Assembly: GCA_951394045.1 (NCBI GenBank)
Contig: OX595989.1
Location: forward strand, 806,001 to 870,000
Length of the DNA stretch: 64,000 nucleotides
Reading direction: 5' to 3'
Source: Nitzschia sp. DOCU1
Taxonomy: Eukaryota > Bacillariophyta > Bacillariophyceae > Bacillariales > Bacillariaceae
A program made the translations under genes and the position numbers. Below are positions 10,280 to 19,661 of the stretch, in pieces; position 1 is the first letter of the stretch; each line of letters begins with the position of its first letter. The notes below the pieces were generated by a model, which did not search any database, was not told where the DNA came from, and saw only the letters and a program-made list of their open reading frames with translations.

Positions 10280-12178
10280 CTAACTTGGTAGCGCCGGGAT
10301 TTTAACTTGTTCTTCCGCCCACTTCCTTGCCTTTGGTCCAAATCGTTCAAATTGATATTCCGTAGATGGATTCTGGCAGGTCTTGTGATGGTGGCCTTTT
10401 CCACCACACGCTCTACAAACCTTGGAGGGCTCTTTTTTGGAACCTTGGAGCGTAGCGCTCTTCCGCTTACTAACTTGTGGCGAACGCCCCTGCTCCCGTG
10501 GCGTCATCTCATCAACAACTAACCCTCCCTTTATGCATGAAAAGTCCCCCTGTCTTGGAGGGTTATAGATAGCGCTTTGAGTTGAGGAATGATAGCGCTC
10601 ATGCAACCAACGGGAATCGTCCATGTTTAAGTTCTTGGCAAGTAACAAGGAAATAGCGTGGACGCAAGGGTACCCCATCTCGAGCCCCTGTTGGCAGGGG
10701 CACTTGGCTTCGTAGGTAGATTCGTCGGCTGATACCAGCATTCGATGAAGGGCATGATCGACTGTGCCAAACGAGACGTATGCTTTCCACAAGCCACCCT
10801 TATTGAAGACAATCCTAACATCGTGCCGAGCTGCCAGGGTCTGCTTCATTTTGAGGTCCTGATAGAGCCGATGGCATAATAACCCATTCGCTTGCTGCAA
10901 CGCCTCGGTCGCGGCATGTTTTCGCTGGATGTGTAACAGACTCCACCTGTGCAAAAAGGTAACGATCAAGGTGGCGATGGGTCGTTCCGCGATTGAGCTC
11001 ACCATCTCGCATATCGTCTCATCTGCGCTGACATGATCTTCCACTTTACCAAATCTGATCTTTCCTGCCTCGAGAAAGACATGGGAAGCAAATAGATCTT
11101 TGCGATTGTCAAACCACGTGGCGGCGCTTGAATTCTCCCTTTGAAAGTTTTGCAAGTACGCGCGATACAGCTGTATCGTGGGCGCTTTGGCCATATCGAC
11201 TACGATAGCTTGTTCGTTCTTGGAAAGTTTCTCGGGGCACTCTTTTATCAAGCGCCGTATACACCAGCACCGCTGTGCCGCAATCAATTTGAGTAGTTCA
11301 TCCACTTCCTTGCCCTCCATGAAATGCTTCGAACTAGAAAGCACGATCTGGATTCCCGGAAAGTCTCGCATAAGATGCTGCATAAACCACACCCAGCTGC
11401 TTTCCTTGTCTTGGTCGCAAATCCCCACCGCCAATAGCACAACGTCGTCGTTCGAGTCATAAGTCGCTGCTAAAAGTAGAGTGTGTGCAAAGTGCCCCCT
11501 CGTCCGTAAATTCGCAGTCACAGTAACAAATCGCATTTGACATTGCTTCCAGGCATGTTTGGCAAAGGACGGCGCCATATAGAGACGAAGAAACGAGTCG
11601 AGATTGTCATTCCATGAGGCCGGTATCGTCTCCATCTCGAAGGTACCACCCGAATCGATTCTCTTCCATGCTTGGATAATCGATGACAAAAGAAAGTACT
11701 GTCCAATGTGCGTTTCCAGCGGATCCTGATTGATCTTGTGCAGCACTTTGTAGGCCTGCGACCTCCCCAGATCAAAGCCTGCCGCCTTGGCAGCTTGTGC
11801 GTATTTTTGCACGGCTGTCCCTCGTTCTTTCGTCGGGCCATTGTACTCTCGAATTTCGTCCGACGCCAAGGTGATCATCGAGACACTGTATTGCCGTTTT
11901 CGGCCGGGATCGGCCTCCGTGCAATGATGTTCGAGGCAGACGCTGGTAACTATATTTTTATAAATGAACAAGTGGGCTTTGCAGATTGTATTTTCTCGCC
12001 ATTCTTTGGCATTTTTCTTGGGAGCACAGGCACAAACGCTTTTGTAAATGCCGCTCCGTTTATCGACAGTCATCGCTTTGACCTCCTTGGAGAGCTCATG
12101 GTTGTAACGAAGCCACTGGCTTTTGCATGTGCTCAGATCCCCATCCGGTGCCTCATAGCCGACTACGAGGCATTCCAT
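10280..12178 (-). CDS. Mutator-like (MULE) transposase-derived protein with SWIM and CCHC zinc motifs
   Basis: 632 residues from the ATG at 12178; the longer frame begins at a TTG. The middle (about 225-330) follows the MULE transposase fold pattern: HTLLLAATYDSND, then a short acidic stretch, then SSWVWFMQHL. A SWIM zinc finger follows (CPC, nine residues, C-V-H). Near the C-terminus is a CCHC knuckle, CRACGGKGHHHKTC. The positions of the first two catalytic Asp residues appear to be Thr (in FVTVTANLR) and Ser (in IVLSSS), and the conserved H-x-x-C-x-x-H is altered, yet the frame is open throughout. This is either a dying copy with few mutations or a domesticated, DNA-binding-only protein. 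No terminal inverted repeats were found. Element A inserted about 200 bp upstream of its start. Confidence 0.7.
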   Translation of the reverse strand: MECLVVGYEAPDGDLSTCKSQWLRYNHELSKEVKAMTVDKRSGIYKSVCACAPKKNAKEWRENTICKAHLFIYKNIVTSVCLEHHCTEADPGRKRQYSVSMITLASDEIREYNGPTKERGTAVQKYAQAAKAAGFDLGRSQAYKVLHKINQDPLETHIGQYFLLSSIIQAWKRIDSGGTFEMETIPASWNDNLDSFLRLYMAPSFAKHAWKQCQMRFVTVTANLRTRGHFAHTLLLAATYDSNDDVVLLAVGICDQDKESSWVWFMQHLMRDFPGIQIVLSSSKHFMEGKEVDELLKLIAAQRCWCIRRLIKECPEKLSKNEQAIVVDMAKAPTIQLYRAYLQNFQRENSSAATWFDNRKDLFASHVFLEAGKIRFGKVEDHVSADETICEMVSSIAERPIATLIVTFLHRWSLLHIQRKHAATEALQQANGLLCHRLYQDLKMKQTLAARHDVRIVFNKGGLWKAYVSFGTVDHALHRMLVSADESTYEAKCPCQQGLEMGYPCVHAISLLLAKNLNMDDSRWLHERYHSSTQSAIYNPPRQGDFSCIKGGLVVDEMTPREQGRSPQVSKRKSATLQGSKKEPSKVCRACGGKGHHHKTCQNPSTEYQFERFGPKARKWAEEQVKIPALPS

Positions 12179-12368
12179 ATTAATGAGAGCATTGGAGGAG
12201 CAGAAGATTCGAGGCAAGGGAAGACTAAACTACGTTATCGACGTTCACTGATTGTGCTAAATGCGGGCACTTCACTGCTGACACACGGATGAAATCTGGG
12301 TTGATGATTCCTTCCTTCGATGACACGGGCGGTCACGGCGGCATCTCATGATGATGTGGGAGCGTGTT

Positions 12369-12374
12369 GTGTTG
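12369..12374. repeat. Target-site duplication of element A, left copy (GTGTTG)
   Basis: Six bases GTGTTG abut the left LTR of element A and recur immediately after the right LTR at 25505-25510. The target itself was a short GTGTT-rich run, so one base of the match could be chance. Confidence 0.7.
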
Positions 12375-12860
12375 TGTTGGAAAATGAGGTGCCGACGTCA
12401 TCCGAGTCCATCGAGTCGACAGTCCGTTTAGTCGTCTGCGCTCCGAGTCTCCGACTATCAATTTCGGATTACTAGAGAGGAAGAAAACATTTGGAGCGGC
12501 AACGGAAAGATTCACTATTTGGAATCTTGGAACGGAAGCTAACTAGCTTGACGTGAAGCTAATTTAGCTAAGCAACTACATGGAGACAAGCGAAAAGAAA
12601 AGTCTTCATGTTGGAAGACTTGAATAAAGCAAAGAGCGATCGTTTGCGATAATGTCGGAAGCAGCGATGGATGGAGAGGGTCAAGTATTGTAGTCATAAC
12701 TCTAAGGAGCGAAGTGTGTGAAAGAAACTATCTAAAAGTAGAGACCTTTGCATTGGCAGCGAGTTGCAAGGGACAAGAGCAGTATCATTGACGATTGACA
12801 AGTGTGGTCAATCTAGTCAAGAGTTCAGCTGACGAGGTACAGACTCGAGAGATTTCAACA
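12375..12860 (+). repeat. Element A, 5' LTR (486 bp)
   Basis: Starts TGTTGGAAAATGAGG and ends GATTTCAACA; the same 486 bases recur at 25019-25504. It contains a CRE-like GACGTCA at 12394-12400, an 8-bp-stem hairpin at 12600-12621 and an AATAAA at 12623-12628. By function this LTR would hold the promoter of element A. Confidence 0.93.
12600..12628 (+). terminator. Hairpin followed by AATAAA in the element A LTR
   Basis: AAGTCTTC (12600-12607) pairs with GAAGACTT (12614-12621) around a six-base loop, and AATAAA follows two bases later. This is a candidate polyadenylation signal marking the R region. The same structure is at 25244-25272 in the 3' LTR. Assignment is inferred from position and motif only. 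Confidence 0.4.
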
Positions 12861-12866
12861 CGCTTG
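12861..12866. repeat. Target-site duplication of element B, left copy (CGCTTG)
   Basis: CGCTTG lies directly after the 5' LTR of element A and directly before element B; the same six bases follow element B at 19583-19588. They are the first six internal bases of element A, duplicated when B inserted. Confidence 0.88.
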
Positions 12867-13319
12867 TGTTACGAAAGGTCACACGTGGTATTTTGAAGTG
12901 CGTGTTATTTTAGTGTTTTCGTTTCTTGGGTCTACCAAAGAGTGAGCATTTAAATTCTCTCGTATCGACCATCTGTCGAGAGTCGTGTCTGTGGGGACTA
13001 TAGCGCTAATGCGCCACCTGTCAGCATTGGTTCTTTTCCCCTTGTACACGTGATTTCTCCCTGTTCTTCATCTTTGATCTCTGCCCCGGATTGTTCTCCT
13101 TTTGATCGCGATGCGCCAGCAAGAGGTCCTTATTATGTAGTTATTCTTATGACACCTCCTTGACATGCGCCACCAATGTCAGTCATGTGCTTATATGTAT
13201 GTCTGCTCATGTCACGTCGTGTCAGTCCTTTAGTGTTCATCTGTCTGTTTGTGTCTTCCGTGTATTCCATGTAATCATATGTATGAATCCTTGGAGTCGG
13301 ATATCAACATACTTCAACA
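12867..13319 (-). repeat. Element B, 3' LTR (453 bp)
   Basis: Downstream LTR in the minus-strand orientation, identical by eye to 19130-19582. It is rich in short TGTCA/TCATGT motifs, especially between 13160 and 13260. Confidence 0.92.
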
Positions 13320-13330
13320 CCCTTCCTGTT
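13320..13330 (-). other. Element B polypurine tract
   Basis: On the minus strand AACAGGAAGGG directly abuts the TG of the 3' LTR. This is the expected site for plus-strand DNA priming; assigned from position and composition. Confidence 0.65.
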
Positions 13331-13370
13331 GATTTCCCGACGTCCATAATTCCTCGGTCTTCCGTCGAAC

Positions 13371-16300
13371 TTATGCCTCGACTCTCTTTATGTACTTCTC
13401 TTTGTGATCATCGTAGATTTGCGAGCTTACGTTCTTCGTGAACCAATCGCTGAGATTCTCCGCAGTCTTCACGAAAATTATCTTGATAAATCCATCTTCA
13501 ATGAATTCCGTTACGTATCGCGTTCGCAAGTCTAGATGCTTCGCTCGTGACGTTGTAGTCACATTCTCCGCCATGAATATCGCTCCGATATTATCTACTC
13601 GGCATATGATGGGCAGTTTTACCTTTACTCCCATCGTTATCAGTAGCTGTGCGATGAACTTAATTTCCTTCGCCGCTTCCGATAGTGCAACGATTTCAGC
13701 TTCGCTGCTGCTTAACGCGACGCTTCTTTGTGCTTTGGACTTCCAACTGATTGGTACGCCCAGTAAGAATATCGCGAATCCAGAAACACTGATCCGCGTC
13801 TGTTTGTCTCCGGCCCAATCGCTATCAGAGAATGCTACAATGTCCCATTCCTGATTTGTCCCGCCGAACTTCGGCTCAATTCTCAGTCCATAGTCTTCTG
13901 TATCTAACACAAATTTTATTGCCCTTTTCATTTCGTTAAACGCCGCTCGCGTCGGGCAATCGAGAACTTTTGAAAGCTCTCGCACCACATTTGCGATGTC
14001 TGGTCTCGAATGTTTCACAAGATACAGCAAAGTGCCAACTCCACTTCGATAGACTCTGTGTTCGTCCGGAGTAACGCTTGGCAACTTATCATCTGGTCTC
14101 ACTATCCCTTGTCCTGGAGTTCCTGGCGTTTTGTAGTGCGTCATCGTCTTGACGAGTTCTCCAAACTTGGCTTTCATTGATTTGATCAAATGAGGCTGTC
14201 GCAATGTCGCTTTTGTTTTATCGTCGTTGAAGACGATGTTGCAGCTCAAATAATCGGTCATATCCGTCTCGATCTTTAAAGTAAAGCCTTGTTTCTTTAG
14301 TCCCGCAATCGTACTTTCGATCGCCTTTTTCGTTCCGCAGCAATAGCAATCATCCACATAAAGCGCGATGTAGATCATGCCATCGTCGTCGTTTCTCGTC
14401 AATAGACAAGGATCTGCATATCCTTGTTTAAATCCAATCGCTTTCAGTTTCGCGCTTAACTTTTTAAAGAACTCCCTCGCAGATTGAATGAGTCCATAGA
14501 TTGTCTGATTCAGCTTGCAACACAAGCTGTTTTCTTGTCTCACATGAGCGCCATTGTTCATTAATTCTTCGGGTGCATCCATGTAGATATCTTCGGCTAG
14601 ATCGCCGTGAAGAAATGCAGTTTCGACATCAATGATCACGTTGTTCAATTTGTAGATCATCGACAGTAGAATCATGATTCGAAATGTGATGTCGTTTACT
14701 ACTGGAGCGTAGCTTTCGGTAAAGTCGACTCCTGGGATTTGGCTGTATCCGCACGCCACCAATCTGGCGCGAAACACGCCATTTCGTTTGACCTTAAATA
14801 CCCACTTCGATTTAACGCAACGCCGATCTCGCGGGATTTGCGTGCGCGGAATCAAAGTCCACACATTTCGATTTTTCATATCGTTCAACTCTTTATTGAT
14901 AGCATCTCTCCATTTCTCTCTTTGCTTTGGGTCCTCATGGTCCCAAGCGTCTTTAAACTTTGTAGGTTCATCGTACTCTACTTCTTCTTCTTGTGCGAAG
15001 CAGTGGTCGATTAATAGATGTGCGGCGTCCATCTCTGTTGTTGCTTCGTTTTCGATCGTCTCGTTTTCGTCTTCTTTTGTTTCATCATTGTCATCTTGCG
15101 GCGTTTCGTTTTGAGTCGCCGCTGTTTCGTTTTGAGACGTCACTGTTTCGTTTTGAAAATCCGCCGCATCATTTTCCCTTCCTAATCGATCATCTGCTGT
15201 CGACTCTTCGGTATCACCGGCGCCTGGATTGGGGTTGAAGAAAGTTTGGAGGCGTCGCATCTCGCGCTCTTGTCGTGTCATGCGGGCGGGCCGTTCCTGT
15301 TGAGTAGCTTGGTCAGGCTCCTCCCTTCCGGCTTCGGAGTCTGGGGGTTGCGGCGCGTCGGTATCTCCATTCCCTTCCGGCTCGTCAGGCTCTGCTGACC
15401 TGATAAGTTCGTTTGTGATTCTCGTTTCTTCGGCGAGGGGAACAACTTCCTCATCGTCAACGTCGATAACCACAACTTTTGGTCTTGGATTCGTACCTTT
15501 ATATTCGCCATACGTCTGGTTTAACCATAGGATATCTCTGGACTGTAGCAGTCCATTAGTCTCCAAGTCGACAAGTCGATAGACATCGTCGGCATGGTTT
15601 TTCGTGTATCCCACAAACATAGCTGTTCGACCGCGCTTATCCATTTTACCGCGCATTTTCTTGTCATGATAGTATGAGACGACCGCCATCTCGCCGAATG
15701 TTCTTAGATGGCGCGCGTAGATAGGGTCTCTCTCGTATAGCTGCCGATGCGATGAAATCGGCTTATTTTCCGATACAAGGATATTCTCGGTATCCTGATG
15801 ATAATTGGCACATTCTGTCCATGTGCCGATCCGAAATGGGTCGTCCTTAGGTATCCCTGCATGATAATAGGATGCTCTGATACGGCCATAGAGGGTGGCG
15901 AACTTTCGTTCAACACGGCCATTCCTCTGTGGGGTACCAGCTCCCGTGTATTCGAAAATAACGCTGGGGAACTCATCTCGGCACTTATCTTCGAAGCTCT
16001 TGTTCTCGCCGCTGTTATCGCACCGTATGTACTTGACTGTGTGTTCAGTTCGCGCCTTAATTTCTTTTAGCAGGCGCACCAGCGTGCCTGCCGTCTCACT
16101 TTTCTGCCTAAGAAAGAACGACCATCCGTAGTCAGTGGCGTCATCAAGCGCCATCAACCAATATTTTGTATGCGAAAAACTCTCACCTTTCACAGACGAG
16201 ATATCGATGAATAGGCGTTCGCATGGTATTTTACTTCTTTCACTTAGCAGTTTTGAGACTGCGCGTTGTTTCGCTTTAGCTTCGGCGCAGTACACGCATT

Positions 16301-19004
16301 GCGTTGGCTGTCCCGTCAACTTCCATCCATAAAAGTTAACTGTCTTTTTAATTACGTCTGTACCTACATGTCCAAGCTTGGTGTGCGCTTCATCATACCC
16401 AATGTTTGCGCCAAGCTCCATCGTAGGCATTGCAAGGTTCTGGCCCACAGGGACCAGTTCAACTCCGCAAACAAAGCTGTTTCCGCTCTTGAAAACTCTG
16501 TCGAACGTGAGTCGAAAGTCGTCTTTTTCAATATATATCGAGGTTCCTTCGTTACCCAATTTGAAACCCCTTTTCAATGTAGCTGGTATCGATATTAGGT
16601 TTGCCACGAGATCTGGCACAACCTTAACATCCTTAAGTAAAAACTCCACTGGTTCTCCGTCTTGTCCCGTCATTCGAACGCGCTTATCGCCTACTCTTAG
16701 CGATTTCATGATCACGCCTGATCGACCCGTCTTAATCTCCGAGTAGGCCGACCGTACGTTCTCTAGACCGTCGTCACTATTCGAGAAGTGTGAGGTCGCT
16801 GCAGTATCTGCAAGCCACACATTCTGGCGAAAGGACTTACTTTTCTCGAGATCAAGCAGAACGACGTTGTCGGCTGCCTCGGAAATGTAGTCTTCGAGAG
16901 AATCAAGCGTATGGGCTGCCCATTTGAGCCCCGCTTGAATCATCGCGTTAATTTCGAGCTTGGAGAATCCTCGTTCGCCGTGAGCTTCCAAACGCGCGTT
17001 GAGGCCCGCGGTGTCCCACAAAAGGTCCTTCACATCGTACACATCGATTTTTCGAATGGCGTTTTTGATTTCGCTCACCCAACGATGTTTGTTGCTATCG
17101 ATAACATGTTTGGAGGCTTCGTAGAGCAGTCTCTCCATGATTTCTTGCTCCGCCATGTACCCTTTAATGGCTGTGAAGCGGACGTGTTGGGACAATCTCT
17201 TGTCCGGATCAAGCTGCTTATAAAGCAGCCAACTTTTATTCTTTTCGTCCCACCTTTTAATGGTGAACGATCCGTTGGCCTCTTTCGTCACGCGTAGCGA
17301 GTCGATGAACATCTGCTCGGTCTCAGAATGATCAGAGCTGCTCACAGTAGGTGTGTGATAGTTAGCAGTCGTCATTCCAAGTGGATGTTTGTCGCGTGTC
17401 GCGATCGTTTTATCGAACTCAACAATCGTCATCGACTCTTCGTCGTTCGGGTAGATAACGATTTCCATGTTTTCGATCTTTCGATCGTCGGCATTCGCTT
17501 TCGACTTCATCTTTTCTTCAACCATCTTATCGATCTTCTTAATGTCTTCCGTTTTCACCGACGAGATGTCGTCGACATCGATCGAAGTTTGTTCAAGATC
17601 ATCAATTTTAAATTTAAAACTATCGACGCTCATAGGTTCGATGCTAGCGTAGGCATCGTCTCGATCGTCCATAGCGTTGTCTTCGTCTCTTTCTTCCGTT
17701 CTCGCTCTCTTAGCGAACTCTTCGACAACACCTTCGACAATTTCATGCTTCGTAGCCGCGATTTTCCTATCGTCGTCATCATTGATCGTCGCGACGGAAT
17801 CAAATAAATGCTCGTCGTCGGAGATCTCGCTTGTGCCGTCGTTTATCAGTCCGATACCGTCGTGCATTCCTTGGGCATAGGCGCGTAGAAGTCGCCTGTC
17901 ACCCAACTCTCTTTCTGAAACTCGATTGGTTGGCATTGTAGCCACCGAATTTTCCTCTCCATAGAGGATGAAATCTTCAAATGTTGCGTTCGCTTGACCG
18001 CTCTCAAGCATTTGCAAAGCTCTTTCGTTTCCATTGAAACTCATCGTATTTTGTTCGTTCAATCGTTTTGGGCAATTTGGTTTTATGTGACCAATTTGGT
18101 TACAGTAGAAGCACCTAACTTCCTTACCGTTTGCCCTCCCGTTCTCATGCGGTTTCTCGTTTTGTTTCTTGGACCGGCAATCCGCGCCTTTGTGTCCGTG
18201 CTTTCCACAGTGGTAGCACTTCCCTTTAAACATAGCGCCTGCGAACTTCTTTTGATTGTTCTTCATCCCAGTAGTAAACAGAACAGTGTCCTGTTGGCCT
18301 TCATGAGGTCGTCTACTATCGGAATACTTACCTCCGCCATTGCGCTCGTATTTCAATTTCAGCTTTTCTTCGAGCTCGTCGATTTCCAGTGGGTCGTTCG
18401 GATCGCCCACTCGATCTTCGAGTGCTTCGATCACACTGCTATATAAAGGAGGCAGCGAATTCAGTATCCTGTTAATTAAGCGTGTGTCTGATATATGCTC
18501 TGCACCCGATTCGTGTATACGAATTCTGAGCTCTTCCATGTACGTTATGTAGTCCTCCGGATCTGTCCGCGGAGAACAGGTAGCCGCATAAAACGACTCC
18601 TCCAGTTTGGACTGCGTGGGAACTGAGTGGCTTTCGTATTTTAGCTTTAGCCTTCTCCACGCGTCGCTCGCGTTTCCTGACTCATATCCTGGTAGCTTGC
18701 TTCGCTTCAAGTTCTTCAGCGCCAATCTCCCGGCGCGTGTACTTCCATCCATAGAGAGCGTTAAGTCATTAAAGACCTTCTTGTTCTTCTTTCGGAGCTC
18801 GATTCGCTCCTTCTCCGCTGGCACATTCTCGTCCAGCACCTCTCGATCTAACGGGATTTGTTCCCATGGTGTCTCGAGTGCCTCCAGCATATCTTTTGCC
18901 GCAGCTCGAGCTTCGTACTGTTGTTTCCATATTTGCCAGTCCTTCTTAAGCCCTGAAAACTTAAGGACTCTGATCGATTGTTCTTGCACCACCGTTTCTG
19001 TCAT
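13371..19004 (-). CDS. Element B gag-pol polyprotein (Ty1/copia type)
   Basis: 1877 residues in one frame from the ATG at 19004 (the open frame extends upstream only from a GTG). Order: a gag region (about 1-250), two CCHC knuckles (CYHCGKHGHKGADC near 265 and CFYCNQIGHIKPNC near 300), a long acidic spacer, aspartic protease (LADTAATSHF near 733), a pre-integrase HxxxH/CxxC segment, integrase core (Asp near 933, Asp in RCDNSGE near 993, Glu in GRVERKF near 1030), reverse transcriptase with YVDD near 1548, and RNase H with SDSDWAGD and SSSEAE. The protease active triad is D-T-A rather than the usual D-S/T-G. Between integrase and reverse transcriptase lies an Asn-Glu-Thr-rich repeat region. 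No stop or frameshift is seen, so it may be functional. Confidence 0.93.
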   Translation of the reverse strand: MTETVVQEQSIRVLKFSGLKKDWQIWKQQYEARAAAKDMLEALETPWEQIPLDREVLDENVPAEKERIELRKKNKKVFNDLTLSMDGSTRAGRLALKNLKRSKLPGYESGNASDAWRRLKLKYESHSVPTQSKLEESFYAATCSPRTDPEDYITYMEELRIRIHESGAEHISDTRLINRILNSLPPLYSSVIEALEDRVGDPNDPLEIDELEEKLKLKYERNGGGKYSDSRRPHEGQQDTVLFTTGMKNNQKKFAGAMFKGKCYHCGKHGHKGADCRSKKQNEKPHENGRANGKEVRCFYCNQIGHIKPNCPKRLNEQNTMSFNGNERALQMLESGQANATFEDFILYGEENSVATMPTNRVSERELGDRRLLRAYAQGMHDGIGLINDGTSEISDDEHLFDSVATINDDDDRKIAATKHEIVEGVVEEFAKRARTEERDEDNAMDDRDDAYASIEPMSVDSFKFKIDDLEQTSIDVDDISSVKTEDIKKIDKMVEEKMKSKANADDRKIENMEIVIYPNDEESMTIVEFDKTIATRDKHPLGMTTANYHTPTVSSSDHSETEQMFIDSLRVTKEANGSFTIKRWDEKNKSWLLYKQLDPDKRLSQHVRFTAIKGYMAEQEIMERLLYEASKHVIDSNKHRWVSEIKNAIRKIDVYDVKDLLWDTAGLNARLEAHGERGFSKLEINAMIQAGLKWAAHTLDSLEDYISEAADNVVLLDLEKSKSFRQNVWLADTAATSHFSNSDDGLENVRSAYSEIKTGRSGVIMKSLRVGDKRVRMTGQDGEPVEFLLKDVKVVPDLVANLISIPATLKRGFKLGNEGTSIYIEKDDFRLTFDRVFKSGNSFVCGVELVPVGQNLAMPTMELGANIGYDEAHTKLGHVGTDVIKKTVNFYGWKLTGQPTQCVYCAEAKAKQRAVSKLLSERSKIPCERLFIDISSVKGESFSHTKYWLMALDDATDYGWSFFLRQKSETAGTLVRLLKEIKARTEHTVKYIRCDNSGENKSFEDKCRDEFPSVIFEYTGAGTPQRNGRVERKFATLYGRIRASYYHAGIPKDDPFRIGTWTECANYHQDTENILVSENKPISSHRQLYERDPIYARHLRTFGEMAVVSYYHDKKMRGKMDKRGRTAMFVGYTKNHADDVYRLVDLETNGLLQSRDILWLNQTYGEYKGTNPRPKVVVIDVDDEEVVPLAEETRITNELIRSAEPDEPEGNGDTDAPQPPDSEAGREEPDQATQQERPARMTRQEREMRRLQTFFNPNPGAGDTEESTADDRLGRENDAADFQNETVTSQNETAATQNETPQDDNDETKEDENETIENEATTEMDAAHLLIDHCFAQEEEVEYDEPTKFKDAWDHEDPKQREKWRDAINKELNDMKNRNVWTLIPRTQIPRDRRCVKSKWVFKVKRNGVFRARLVACGYSQIPGVDFTESYAPVVNDITFRIMILLSMIYKLNNVIIDVETAFLHGDLAEDIYMDAPEELMNNGAHVRQENSLCCKLNQTIYGLIQSAREFFKKLSAKLKAIGFKQGYADPCLLTRNDDDGMIYIALYVDDCYCCGTKKAIESTIAGLKKQGFTLKIETDMTDYLSCNIVFNDDKTKATLRQPHLIKSMKAKFGELVKTMTHYKTPGTPGQGIVRPDDKLPSVTPDEHRVYRSGVGTLLYLVKHSRPDIANVVRELSKVLDCPTRAAFNEMKRAIKFVLDTEDYGLRIEPKFGGTNQEWDIVAFSDSDWAGDKQTRISVSGFAIFLLGVPISWKSKAQRSVALSSSEAEIVALSEAAKEIKFIAQLLITMGVKVKLPIICRVDNIGAIFMAENVTTTSRAKHLDLRTRYVTEFIEDGFIKIIFVKTAENLSDWFTKNVSSQIYDDHKEKYIKRVEA

Positions 19005-19129
19005 GGTCGCGATTTTCCTGTAATTATAGCTTTTCGTTAGCTTCACAATTCTGCTCTCTCTTCTTATCTCTTACCCTCTGTCGGTACTTGAATCCTGGTC
19101 CGTGTGCCTAAGTCTTGTACCAATCGGTA

Positions 19130-19582
19130 TGTTACGAAAGGTCACACGTGGTATTTTGAAGTGCGTGTTATTTTAGTGTTTTCGTTTCTTGGGTCTACCA
19201 AAGAGTGAGCATTTAAATTCTCTCGTATCGACCATCTGTCGAGAGTCGTGTCTGTGGGGACTATAGCGCTAATGCGCCACCTGTCAGCATTGGTTCTTTT
19301 CCCCTTGTACACGTGATTTCTCCCTGTTCTTCATCTTTGATCTCTGCCCCGGATTGTTCTCCTTTTGATCGCGATGCGCCAGCAAGAGGTCCTTATTATG
19401 TAGTTATTCTTATGACACCTCCTTGACATGCGCCACCAATGTCAGTCATGTGCTTATATGTATGTCTGCTCATGTCACGTCGTGTCAGTCCTTTAGTGTT
19501 CATCTGTCTGTTTGTGTCTTCCGTGTATTCCATGTAATCATATGTATGAATCCTTGGAGTCGGATATCAACATACTTCAACA
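19130..19582 (-). repeat. Element B, 5' LTR (453 bp)
   Basis: Upstream LTR for the minus-strand reading of element B; on the plus strand it starts TGTTACGAAAGG and ends ACTTCAACA, as does 12867-13319. It would hold the promoter of element B. Confidence 0.92.
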
Positions 19583-19588
19583 CGCTTG
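19583..19588. repeat. Target-site duplication of element B, right copy (CGCTTG)
   Basis: Matches 12861-12866. Together with the next bases ATCAAGCG it forms the 14-bp palindrome CGCTTGATCAAGCG, the undisturbed start of the internal part of element A. Confidence 0.88.
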
Positions 19589-19661
19589 ATCAAGCGATTG
19601 ATTGAATTCTCACGGAGAAATTGGTCGAGCGACGAATTTGCGAAAAACCGCAACACGGAAG

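Larger units (their letters stand above)
12867..19582 (-). mobile_element. Element B: complete Ty1/copia LTR retrotransposon nested in element A
   Basis: 6716 bp with 453-bp LTRs at 12867-13319 and 19130-19582 that look identical by eye; one long gag-pol frame runs on the minus strand (19004 to 13371). TG/CA ends, a purine tract next to the downstream LTR and a perfect 6-bp duplication (CGCTTG) mark it as a complete insertion. Its proteins and LTRs differ clearly from those of element A, so it belongs to another lineage. A TGG that could start a primer-binding site lies 7 bases inside the minus-strand 5' LTR, but its tRNA was not identified. The nesting makes B younger than A. Confidence 0.93.

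Noticed and set aside
12179..12368. Terminal inverted repeat for the Mutator-like gene
   Set aside because: The flanks at 10100-10279 and 12179-12368 were compared by eye and no matching inverted repeat was found.
17328..17807. Plus-strand frames within element B
   Set aside because: Shadows of the gag-pol acidic spacer on the minus strand; repetitive Arg/Phe/Ser composition.
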